45,440 bases of DNA. Origin: an uncultured Mucilaginibacter sp. Its GTDB lineage: Bacteria > Bacteroidota > Bacteroidia > Sphingobacteriales > Sphingobacteriaceae. A program made the position numbers and the translations under genes. This document shows, piece after piece, positions 25,425 through 33,115 of this stretch. The notes beneath the pieces were generated by a model. The model did not search any database, was not told where the DNA came from, and saw nothing but the letters and a program-made list of their open reading frames with translations. The first letter of the stretch is position 1; each line of letters starts with the position of its first letter. Where the stretch lies: positions 1 through 45,440 of the forward strand of contig CAJYJH010000013.1 in the NCBI GenBank assembly GCA_913775265.1, in the 5' to 3' direction.

Positions 25425-26705
25425 ATGAATAACCTGCCGCCCTTAGCCGAGCGTATGCGCCCCAAAACGCTTGATGATTATGTAGGCCAACAGCATTTGG
25501 TTGGCCCGGGTGCTGTGTTGCGTAAAGCTATCGAGTCGGGCAACCTGCCGTCCATGATATTTTGGGGGCCGCCGGGCGTAGGTAAAACAACGCTGGCTTA
25601 CATTATATCGCAAAGCTTGTCGAGGCCGTTTTTTGCGTTAAGCGCGATTAACTCGGGCGTAAAAGATGTGCGGGAGGTGATTGAGAAGGCAGCGCTGCTT
25701 AAACAAGGCGGACAAACCTTGCCTGTATTGTTTATTGATGAGATTCACCGCTTTTCTAAATCGCAACAAGATTCACTTTTGGGTGCTGTTGAACGCGGCA
25801 TTGTTACCCTGATTGGTGCCACCACCGAAAATCCATCGTTCGAAGTCATATCGGCTTTGCTCTCCCGTTGCCAGGTGTACATTTTGCAGCACCTGCACGA
25901 GGATGACCTGATTAGCTTGTTGAACAAAGCCATGCAACAGGATGAAGTACTCAAGCAAAAACACATCACCATTCAAGAGTATGAAGCATTGCTCCGCCTG
26001 TCGGGCGGTGATGCACGTAAGCTGCTCAATATTTTTGAGTTGCTTATCAATGCTATTGATGCACCGGAGATTATAGTGACCAACCAAGCTGTGCTGGATA
26101 ATGTGCAGCAAAACATGGCACTGTATGACAAGGCCGGCGAGCAGCATTATGATATCATTTCGGCCTTTATTAAATCTATGCGGGGAAGCGACCCCAACGG
26201 TACTGTATACTGGTTGGCCCGGATGCTGGTAGGCGGCGAAGACCCATCATTTATAGCACGCCGCATGCTCATTCTGGCGTCTGAAGATATTGGCAATGCT
26301 AACCCCAATGCCTTGTTACTGGCGCAAAGTTGCTTTGAGGCGGTTAATGTAATTGGCATGCCCGAGGCACGTATTATTTTATCGCAAACTGCAATTTATC
26401 TGGCCACTTCGGCCAAAAGCAACGCCAGCTATATGGCCATTGGCGAGGCTATGTCGCTGGTTAAGCAAACCGGCGATTTACCTGTACCGCTTCATTTGCG
26501 CAACGCGCCTACCAAGCTCATGAAAAACATTGGCTACGGTAAAGATTATAAGTATGCCCATAGTTACGAAGGTAATTTTACTGATCAGGACTTTTTGCCC
26601 GACGATATTAAAGGTACTAAACTTTACGACCCGGGTAACAATGCCCGCGAGAACGAAGCCCGCGAAAAGCTCCGTAAGCTTTGGGGAAACCGGTATAAAT
26701 ATTAA
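25425..26705 (+). CDS. rarA: Replication-associated recombination protein RarA (MgsA)
   Basis: 426 residues, AAA+ ATPase related to clamp-loader subunits that acts at stalled replication forks. Walker A is GPPGVGKTT (48-56), Walker B is VLFIDEIHRF (about 102-111), and the sensor region has GATTENPSFEV; the C-terminal tetramerisation half ends in KLRKLWG as in the family. A near-match to the -7 box (CAATTTTG, 25412-25419) ends 5 bases before the ATG. It lies after the DUF1835 gene. Confidence 0.95.
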   Translation: MNNLPPLAERMRPKTLDDYVGQQHLVGPGAVLRKAIESGNLPSMIFWGPPGVGKTTLAYIISQSLSRPFFALSAINSGVKDVREVIEKAALLKQGGQTLPVLFIDEIHRFSKSQQDSLLGAVERGIVTLIGATTENPSFEVISALLSRCQVYILQHLHEDDLISLLNKAMQQDEVLKQKHITIQEYEALLRLSGGDARKLLNIFELLINAIDAPEIIVTNQAVLDNVQQNMALYDKAGEQHYDIISAFIKSMRGSDPNGTVYWLARMLVGGEDPSFIARRMLILASEDIGNANPNALLLAQSCFEAVNVIGMPEARIILSQTAIYLATSAKSNASYMAIGEAMSLVKQTGDLPVPLHLRNAPTKLMKNIGYGKDYKYAHSYEGNFTDQDFLPDDIKGTKLYDPGNNARENEAREKLRKLWGNRYKY

Positions 26706-26863
26706 TTGCATTATGCGAGTGATTTGGCGAGACTTTGGGTAACTTTATAAAATTGATCACCCATCGTTAAAGCTGCTCCCTACACAATATTTGCCTGATA
26801 AGCTATCCACTGTTTTGTAGATTTTACAATTAAGATTATTGATCTGCACTAAAGCTCAAACCT

Positions 26864-27358
26864 ATGTTTACCATTAGAAAAGCAACCTCGGCAGATGCCG
26901 ATAAGATTGTAAAACTTGCCCACCAAACCTGGTGGCCTACTTACAGCGAAATCTTATCTACCGAACAAATCTCATATATGCTGTCGGCCATTTACCTGTC
27001 TGATAAAGTTGCCGACCAGATTGCTACGCATAGCCAAGTTTATGTGATTCTGGAAGAAGACGGAGAACCCGTGGCCTTTGCCTCCTATTCGGTCCGCGAA
27101 GAAGATACTGAAGTTTATAAGTTGCAGAAGCTTTACTGCCATCCTACAACACAAGGCAAAGGTTATGGCAAAGCTTTAATTAATTACGTTGTTGATGTAG
27201 TACAGCAGGCCGGTAAAAAAACACTCGATCTCAACGTAAACCGCGGCAACAATGCCAAAGCATTTTATGAAAAAATGGGCTTTGCAGTTGCTTATGAAGA
27301 AGACATACCCATCGGCCCTTACTGGATGAACGACTATGTGATGCGCAAATTGCTATAA
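26864..27358 (+). CDS. GNAT family N-acetyltransferase
   Basis: 164 residues, the length of a single GNAT fold. Visible are the acetyl-CoA pyrophosphate loop GKGYGKALINYV (about 98-109) preceded by LQKLYCHP, and the C-terminal NRGNNAKAFYEKMGF. The acceptor substrate cannot be predicted. Its stop overlaps by 6 bases the end of another GNAT gene on the opposite strand (27353-27358), so the two converge with no room for a terminator. Confidence 0.9.
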   Translation: MFTIRKATSADADKIVKLAHQTWWPTYSEILSTEQISYMLSAIYLSDKVADQIATHSQVYVILEEDGEPVAFASYSVREEDTEVYKLQKLYCHPTTQGKGYGKALINYVVDVVQQAGKKTLDLNVNRGNNAKAFYEKMGFAVAYEEDIPIGPYWMNDYVMRKLL

Positions 27359-27871
27359 AGGCTCCGCATCTTTGATAAACAATAGTAACTCTGTTTTTTC
27401 ATCAGGGTTTACCGTCCCGTCGCCACGGAAGCCCATTTTATTGAGCAGTGCAATTGATCGTTGATTGTCTAACGCGGTGATAGCCGCAACATGCTTTTGC
27501 TGGAAATGCCCGAATGCATACTGCAATGTGGCCGTAGCAATCTCGTACCCATACCCTAAGCCCTCATATTCGGGCAGCAAGGCGTAGCCAATGTCCAAAT
27601 ATTGCAGGTAAGGCCGTTTTAACAATCCGCACATGCCTATAGGGATACCGCTGTCTTTCAGCTCCACCAGGTAAAGGCCGAAGCCACTTACCACATAACT
27701 TAACAACGGGCCCTGCAGTAAATAACTTTGTGCATCAGCTACCGTTTTAATATTTCGGTCGCCGATGTATTGCAGCCAGTTAGGGCTGTTCAGCAACTCT
27801 ACTATAAACGGAGCATCCGCCATCATGAACTGACGCAGCGTAAGCCTTTCCGTTTGCAGTATAATCGTCAT
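27353..27871 (-). CDS. GNAT family N-acetyltransferase, RimJ-like
   Basis: 172 residues of the Acetyltransf_3 type: LQTERLTLRQF at the N-terminus, GYALLPEYEGLGYGYEIA (the acetyl-CoA loop with the preceding strand) and LDNQRSIALLNKMGFRG. Members acetylate ribosomal-protein N-termini or small molecules; the substrate is unknown here. The open frame begins at 27916, but ATG 27871 gives the family-typical N-terminus. It sits just downstream of the M28/M61 operon terminator. Confidence 0.88.
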   Translation of the reverse strand: MTIILQTERLTLRQFMMADAPFIVELLNSPNWLQYIGDRNIKTVADAQSYLLQGPLLSYVVSGFGLYLVELKDSGIPIGMCGLLKRPYLQYLDIGYALLPEYEGLGYGYEIATATLQYAFGHFQQKHVAAITALDNQRSIALLNKMGFRGDGTVNPDEKTELLLFIKDAEPL

Positions 27872-27906
27872 ATAGCAATCAATGGAGTCAAAGCAAACGT
27901 AATAAA

Positions 27907-27935
27907 AAAACCACAAGTGCCATACTTGTGGTTTT
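27907..27935 (-). terminator. Rho-independent terminator of the M61-M28 operon
   Basis: AAAACCACAAGT (27907-27918) pairs exactly with ACTTGTGGTTTT (27924-27935), loop GCCAT. Read leftward it is followed by a T-run, and it lies 22 bases beyond the M28 stop at 27957. Confidence 0.85.
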
Positions 27936-27956
27936 AGAAAGCGTTACTTGATAAGC

Positions 27957-29270
27957 TTAGCGCTCCAGTTTAGCAATACGCTTTGGTGTGTCTTTGCCGG
28001 CTACGATGCTTCGGGAGCTTAATGCGATGGCTCGTATGGTAGCTGTAATGTTTGTTACATCCAAAGAACTAAACTCATCTTTCACTGAGTGATATAGTTT
28101 ATCCGTATCAATTTGGTCGGTTGATATGGTATGCGCCGGTACGCCTAAACGCGCCAGGGTAGCGTTATCGCTCCGGTAAAACAGGTTTTGCTCCGGGTAA
28201 GGGTCCGGGTGAAACTTGAATGCCGTGCCCTCTAAGTTACGCTGTAAAATCTCGCCAAAGTCTGACCGCTCGTAACCGGTAATAAAGGCTGTATTCTGAC
28301 CAAACTTTGAAGTTTTACCAATCATCTCGATATTAAACATCGCCATTACTTTATCCGGATCAAGCTGTTTTGAAAAGTACTGTGCACCATAACCACCAAT
28401 TTCTTCCGCAGTAAAAGCCACAAAGATGAGTGTACGCTCGTTGTTGTTCAGCTTTTTGTAATACTTAGCTAAACTGATCACTGCCGTGGTGCCCGAGGCA
28501 TCATCATCAGCACCGTTGGCAATGCTATCACCTTCCATAGCCTTTTGGATACCCAGATGGTCGTAATGCCCTGAGAAAACCACATACTCATCGGGTTTAC
28601 TTTTACCAGGCAACATACCGGCTACGTTAAAGATGGGTGGATTTTCTACTTTAGTTTTAAAGATTACGTCAAAGTTATTAACCTCACCAAAGGTTCCTAA
28701 TACCATTACCACCTGTTGTGTATTGTTGGCAGCGATAGGCTCTTTCATACTCACGTTACCACCGGCAAAGCGACTGTGCAGTTGCTTAAATATCGACTCA
28801 AACTGTGGATCAATCAGTATCAAAGTTTTTTTACCGCTGCGGATATAGTTACGGTATTCCGTCTGGAAGTTTTGTCCCGCTGCAATTTTTACCACTTGTA
28901 CATCGGCATCGTTTTTCCAGTTAAAGTCAGCGCCGCCGGCTATAGCAATATTATTGGCAGCAATAGGTTGCCCCTCTATGCTTACCTGCATTTGCATAGG
29001 CGTGGTACGGTAAACGGTGAAACTTTGGCGGTAACCCGTATTGCCTTTAAGTGGCTGCAGGCCTATCTTTTTAAACTCACCTTCAATAAATGTAGCGGCT
29101 TTATCAATACCCGGAGTAAATGTTCCGCGGCCTTGCATATCGTCGGCACTCAGTGTTTTAATCAAACGTTCTACGTCACTCTGCTGTATCAGTTTGTTCA
29201 CATCCTGGGCAGAACTGCCCATGCCTGCGGCTACCAGGGCCAGGGCAATTGTATATTTTTTTAACATCAT
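27957..29270 (-). CDS. Exported M28-family zinc metallopeptidase
   Basis: About 437 residues. A signal peptide ends near residue 22 (GMGSSAQD). The M28 aminopeptidase domain carries the metal ligands in GHYDHLG, GADDDASGT and FTAEEIGGYGA, with HTISTDQID at the C-terminal ligand. It should remove N-terminal amino acids from peptides in the periplasm. The ATG at 29270 overlaps the M61 stop as ATGA, giving tight translational coupling; a second ATG (29267) follows directly. Second gene of an M61-M28 operon. Confidence 0.9.
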   Translation of the reverse strand: MMLKKYTIALALVAAGMGSSAQDVNKLIQQSDVERLIKTLSADDMQGRGTFTPGIDKAATFIEGEFKKIGLQPLKGNTGYRQSFTVYRTTPMQMQVSIEGQPIAANNIAIAGGADFNWKNDADVQVVKIAAGQNFQTEYRNYIRSGKKTLILIDPQFESIFKQLHSRFAGGNVSMKEPIAANNTQQVVMVLGTFGEVNNFDVIFKTKVENPPIFNVAGMLPGKSKPDEYVVFSGHYDHLGIQKAMEGDSIANGADDDASGTTAVISLAKYYKKLNNNERTLIFVAFTAEEIGGYGAQYFSKQLDPDKVMAMFNIEMIGKTSKFGQNTAFITGYERSDFGEILQRNLEGTAFKFHPDPYPEQNLFYRSDNATLARLGVPAHTISTDQIDTDKLYHSVKDEFSSLDVTNITATIRAIALSSRSIVAGKDTPKRIAKLER

Positions 29271-31096
29271 TTTACTTTGGTTGATAACCACTTACTTTTA
29301 AATTCTTTTTGTGCTGCCGAAAGCTCTTTACCGGCTGTTTCATAACTCACTACTTCGTACATGGGGTTTTCCTGTAAGGTTACGGTGGCCTGGTGGTGGC
29401 CTGCCCTATCTTTATAGGTATAAACTACAGCATCACCTATTTTTTTACTCTCTAATGCAGTGTTATATGCTTGCATGTCTTTCACCTCCTTACTATCAAC
29501 CGTCAAGATGGTGGCACCGGCATCAATACCCGCTTTATAAACCGGCGAACCTATTACGGTATTGCTTTGTACATAAAGGCCGCCATCGGCAGGGCTGGTA
29601 CGCAGCATTCCGGCCCATGCCTTACCAGCCTGAGCTTTGCGTAATATTAAACCTGCTTTGTCCAGCAATTGCTGGTAATTATTTTTTTCTGCACCGTAGA
29701 TGTATTTTTTGAAAAACTCGGCAGCAAACGCAGTGTTCTTGGTTACCGAAGCCAGTACGGCCTGCAGGTCAGGGATAGTATAAGGTTTTTCGGGTTTACC
29801 ATGAGCTAACCAAACGGCACGCATATAATCATCCAGCGTTAAGTTAAATTCGCTGCGCAACCTCAAATCTAAAGCCAGTGCCGTGGCACCGCCATACGTG
29901 TAATAGCTGGTAAATATATTAGCGTTATTATTGGGGTCAATAGACACACCGGCATCTGCAAAAACGGCATAACGGCTCATTTGTGCAGGTGAGTAGCGGG
30001 CTGCGGCAGGGGTGTTTAAAACTGTATTCACTAACCCGGCTATGGTACGTGTATAACCTTCCTGATTACGCAAACCGGCACGCACCAGCAGCATTTCGCC
30101 ATAATACTGCGTAAAACCCTCGGCAAACCAAAGCTCACTGCTCATGTTGGCATGCTCAAAATTAAATGGCTCTAACGATTTTGGCCGTATGCGCTCTACA
30201 TTCCAGCTATGAAAATATTCGTGTGCAAATGTACCCAGCAATCGGTTTTCGTTACCGGCAATTTGCGGGGTAGTTTGTACTATACTGGTAGAGTTGCGGT
30301 GTTCCATACCGTCGCCGGCATTGGTAGCTGCTACATCGTGTAAAAAAACATAGCTGCCATAATCATAAGCCGGTAGTTCGCCGAAAACCGCCTGCGCCTC
30401 CAGCGTAATTTTCTTCACCATCTGGCCAAAGGTATCAACCGTAGCCTGGTCATCGCTGCTATGCGAAGTAAGGCGAATGGTTTGGCGTTTGCCTCCCGGA
30501 TTGGCCACATCCCAACTAAAGCTTTTGTAATTAGCCAGCGAGGTGGGGCTGTCCATCATGTACTGTAAGTTCGGTGCCGAATAGAAGCCGTCGTTTTCGG
30601 GTTTTAATTGTGTCGCTATTTTCCAGCCGTACTTTTCGGTATCATTAAATTTAAAACGTACCGGTCGGTTTTCCATACCCTTAACCCAGGCAAAAGCGGC
30701 CGGCATATTGAAGTGGGCCGTACTGGCATCGATGCCTACATAAGTGCCATCCATATAATTGCCAAACAAAGTGTAATTGATAATTACATTGCTGCCATGC
30801 TGCGCAATTTCATAAACATCACCCTCTACCTGCTTAACCGTCAACGGCGTGTTTTTTTCGCCGTAGGCCTTTACGTTGTAAATATTTTTACCAAACTCGT
30901 GGGTAGCATAACGACCCGGCGATGAGCGGCTCATCCTGAAACGCATTACACCGGCAGGTACTTGCGATACCAGCATAGTAATTTCGGCTTCATGGTGTAC
31001 AGCATTAGGGAATGATACGGTATACACAATTTCGTTTTGTGCAAATGCTCCGGCCGAGAGCAAAAAGGCCAGTGCTGATAAGTAAAGTTTTTTCAT
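29267..31096 (-). CDS. Exported M61-family (glycyl aminopeptidase-type) peptidase with PDZ domain
   Basis: 609 residues from ATG 31096, which starts a clean signal peptide (MKKLYLSALAFLLSAGAFAQ); the frame is open to 31168, but the extra residues do not fit. An N-terminal beta domain is followed by the gluzincin motif HEYFHSWN (about 292-299) with the third ligand in WFAEGFTQYY, and a C-terminal PDZ-like region (about 495-590, SPVYKAGIDAGATIL). Acts outside the cytoplasmic membrane. First gene of a leftward operon with the M28 peptidase. Confidence 0.92.
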   Translation of the reverse strand: MKKLYLSALAFLLSAGAFAQNEIVYTVSFPNAVHHEAEITMLVSQVPAGVMRFRMSRSSPGRYATHEFGKNIYNVKAYGEKNTPLTVKQVEGDVYEIAQHGSNVIINYTLFGNYMDGTYVGIDASTAHFNMPAAFAWVKGMENRPVRFKFNDTEKYGWKIATQLKPENDGFYSAPNLQYMMDSPTSLANYKSFSWDVANPGGKRQTIRLTSHSSDDQATVDTFGQMVKKITLEAQAVFGELPAYDYGSYVFLHDVAATNAGDGMEHRNSTSIVQTTPQIAGNENRLLGTFAHEYFHSWNVERIRPKSLEPFNFEHANMSSELWFAEGFTQYYGEMLLVRAGLRNQEGYTRTIAGLVNTVLNTPAAARYSPAQMSRYAVFADAGVSIDPNNNANIFTSYYTYGGATALALDLRLRSEFNLTLDDYMRAVWLAHGKPEKPYTIPDLQAVLASVTKNTAFAAEFFKKYIYGAEKNNYQQLLDKAGLILRKAQAGKAWAGMLRTSPADGGLYVQSNTVIGSPVYKAGIDAGATILTVDSKEVKDMQAYNTALESKKIGDAVVYTYKDRAGHHQATVTLQENPMYEVVSYETAGKELSAAQKEFKSKWLSTKVK

Positions 31097-31373
31097 ATAA
31101 ATGCCGTTTGCAAGCCTGAAAATAGAATAAAAATAGCAGATATATGCCTTAGCGGAACTAAAAGGCAAAATAGCGCCAAATTTTTACAATCAGGCATACT
31201 TTAAATATCAAACCTGCGTTCAACAGCGAGGCTAAGTAGCTGGCTAGACAGTAATCATTTAACTTTTATTTATTTTTGTCCAACGGGCGTAATCGCCAAC
31301 AAAACTTAATATTGGCTTTTATGTATTTTGCTTGTACCATCAGGTTTGATACACTTTTATACATCCTAAATTT

Positions 31374-32216
31374 ATGAAGATCATTATTCACGGAGGATTT
31401 TTCAGCGAGTCGGGCACCAATCAGGAAGTTAAGCTGTCTAAGCAGGAATCGCTTAAAAAGATAGCGCAGCAGGGATATGATTATCTGCAAACGCACAGTG
31501 CTGCCGAAACCGTAGTTTATACCGTTGCCTTATTAGAGGATGATCCGTTGTTTAATGCCGGCACCGGTTCACAGATACAAAGTGATGGCTGCATCCGTTT
31601 AAGTGCCTCATTAATGGATGGCAAAACACATAAATTTTCGGGCGTGATTAATGTTGAGGAAGTAAAAAACCCAATATACATTGCCCAAATGCTACAAAGC
31701 GCTGAAGACCGTGTATTAAGCGGTAAAGGAGCACAGCAGTATGCCCGCGAAAACGGCTTTGAATATTACAACCCCGAAATACCGCAACGACGCCAGGAAT
31801 ATGAAACCAAACTAAACAACTCGATACGTTTAGGTACAGTAGGTTGCGTAGCACTGGATGCCGAAGGCAACCTGGCTGCGGCTACCTCAACCGGTGGCAA
31901 AGGCTTTGAAATTCCGGGCCGGGTGAGCGACTCGGCAACAGCGGCAGGTAATTATGCAAATGGCTTTGCAGCGGTATCATGCACTGGGGTTGGTGAAGAC
32001 ATTACCAGCGGTGGTTTGGCCACAAAAATTGTAACCCGTGTTACCGACGGCATGAGTTTACAGCAAGCCACCGAAAAAACTTTAACTGAAATGAAACCTT
32101 TTGACGGCTTTGCAGGTATAATAGCGCTCACGGCAAACGGCGATGTACATTATGCTGATACACACCCTTATATGGTTTGGGCAGCTTATGACAACGGCGT
32201 AAAAATTTTTAATTAA
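31374..32216 (+). CDS. Asparaginase-2 / isoaspartyl peptidase family Ntn-hydrolase
   Basis: 280 residues. The enzyme is made as a precursor that cuts itself before the nucleophilic threonine in LGTVGCVALD (Thr 155). NAGTGSQI (61-68), STGG (172-175) and GRVSDSATAAG with GEDITSGG supply the rest of the active site. Family members hydrolyse L-asparagine and beta-aspartyl dipeptides. No signal peptide, so cytoplasmic. Its presence 14 kb from cphA/cphB makes it a candidate for splitting beta-Asp-Arg released by cyanophycinase; that role is inferred, not shown. It is divergent from the M61 gene and stands alone. Confidence 0.88.
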   Translation: MKIIIHGGFFSESGTNQEVKLSKQESLKKIAQQGYDYLQTHSAAETVVYTVALLEDDPLFNAGTGSQIQSDGCIRLSASLMDGKTHKFSGVINVEEVKNPIYIAQMLQSAEDRVLSGKGAQQYARENGFEYYNPEIPQRRQEYETKLNNSIRLGTVGCVALDAEGNLAAATSTGGKGFEIPGRVSDSATAAGNYANGFAAVSCTGVGEDITSGGLATKIVTRVTDGMSLQQATEKTLTEMKPFDGFAGIIALTANGDVHYADTHPYMVWAAYDNGVKIFN

Positions 32217-32296
32217 TTTACATTAACGTTGCCCTGATTTTATTAAAATAAATCTATTTTTAGGTATTGATTAATTTATTTTACCACAACTCAAAA

Positions 32297-32905
32297 ATGA
32301 GTTCTATGAAAGTATTCTTACCCGCGTTGTTTTGTTTGTTTGGGTTTTCGGCTTCGGCACAATGGCTCCCGTTTTTAAAGCATAAGCGTTACCCTGCGCT
32401 GCCTGAAATTTGTAGTGCGCCAGTACAAATTAAGGCCACTGCGCTAAGTAAATCGGTTATCAAGCGTGCTGTTTTAGGTTCAACTTCTTATAGTTTATCG
32501 CTTAACGAGTACACCGTGATGAAAACGGCTCAACATCAAATGCGTTTTAGAGAATACGAAAATGCCAGCTACAGCTTTAATGAGTTAGCTAAAATCTACG
32601 TTCAACTCAACAAAATGTCTGAGGCCAAATGGTTCTTTTTGCAAAGCAACAACTTATCGCGCCAGCAAAATAACGACCGCTTAACTATTGCTAACCTGAT
32701 CGAGCTGGCTTCGGTAAAATCAACTATCGGTGATTTTGAACTGGCCCAGCAAGACTTGGATGAAGCCCGAAGTTTAGCCGCATCACACAACTGGCAGGAT
32801 GACTTAAGCAATGTGCAAAAGAGTGTAAACGGTTTACAACGCAGTAAACTGGTTGCGCTTAAACCTGAAGCTGGTATAGCTCAAACCGCCGAGCATAACT
32901 TATAG
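32297..32905 (+). CDS. Small exported TPR-like protein
   Basis: About 202 residues, function unknown. A signal peptide (KVFLPALFCLFGFSASAQ) follows the first Met residues; starts at 32297 and 32306 both fit. Residues about 90-190 are helical with tetratricopeptide-like pairs (ASYSFNELAKIYVQ, SEAKWFFLQSNNL, ELAQQDLDEARSLAA). Repeats of this type bind other proteins, so it may be an envelope adaptor. The next transcription unit begins after a promoter box and a terminator hairpin at 32992-33030. Confidence 0.72.
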   Translation: MSSMKVFLPALFCLFGFSASAQWLPFLKHKRYPALPEICSAPVQIKATALSKSVIKRAVLGSTSYSLSLNEYTVMKTAQHQMRFREYENASYSFNELAKIYVQLNKMSEAKWFFLQSNNLSRQQNNDRLTIANLIELASVKSTIGDFELAQQDLDEARSLAASHNWQDDLSNVQKSVNGLQRSKLVALKPEAGIAQTAEHNL

Positions 32906-32991
32906 TAAATCAGCAATAGTGTCTTAAAAGTTAACCCTATTTTTATAATTACATAAATTGTAGGCTACGCTTAAAACATTGTTCATAAAAA

Positions 32992-32999
32992 TATATTTG
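32992..32999 (+). promoter_or_regulatory. -7 box TATATTTG upstream of the S41 protease gene
   Basis: An exact TAnnTTTG match. The predicted start (about 33005) falls at the first base of the terminator-like hairpin 33005-33030, so either the box is fortuitous or transcripts begin with that stem. No standard-spaced -33 element is evident. Confidence 0.4.
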
Positions 33000-33004
33000 T
33001 ATAC

Positions 33005-33034
33005 AAGAGACAGCTAAAATGCTGTCTCTTTTTT
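33005..33034 (+). terminator. Rho-independent terminator after the TPR-like gene
   Basis: AAGAGACAGC (33005-33014) pairs perfectly with GCTGTCTCTT (33021-33030), loop TAAAAT, followed by TTTT. It lies 100 bases after the TPR-like gene stop and 82 before the S41 protease ATG. Confidence 0.85.
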
Positions 33035-33115
33035 ATTTACTTTGGAAATTGTATAATATAGGCACTAATATTGATGTTTTATAAACAAGCTATAGACTTA
33101 AAAACCACAAAAGAA

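Noticed and set aside
26821..26836. TTGTA/TACAA dyad before the first GNAT gene
   Set aside because: Five-base arms in AT-rich sequence are expected by chance.
28716..29264. 182-codon plus-strand frame opposite the M28 peptidase
   Set aside because: It mirrors the peptidase coding sequence; composition is Cys- and Tyr-rich as in antisense shadows, and the minus-strand gene has all M28 motifs.
31097..31373. RNA gene or riboswitch between the M61 and asparaginase genes
   Set aside because: No tRNA arms, no conserved riboswitch core and no strong stem; ordinary divergent promoter DNA.
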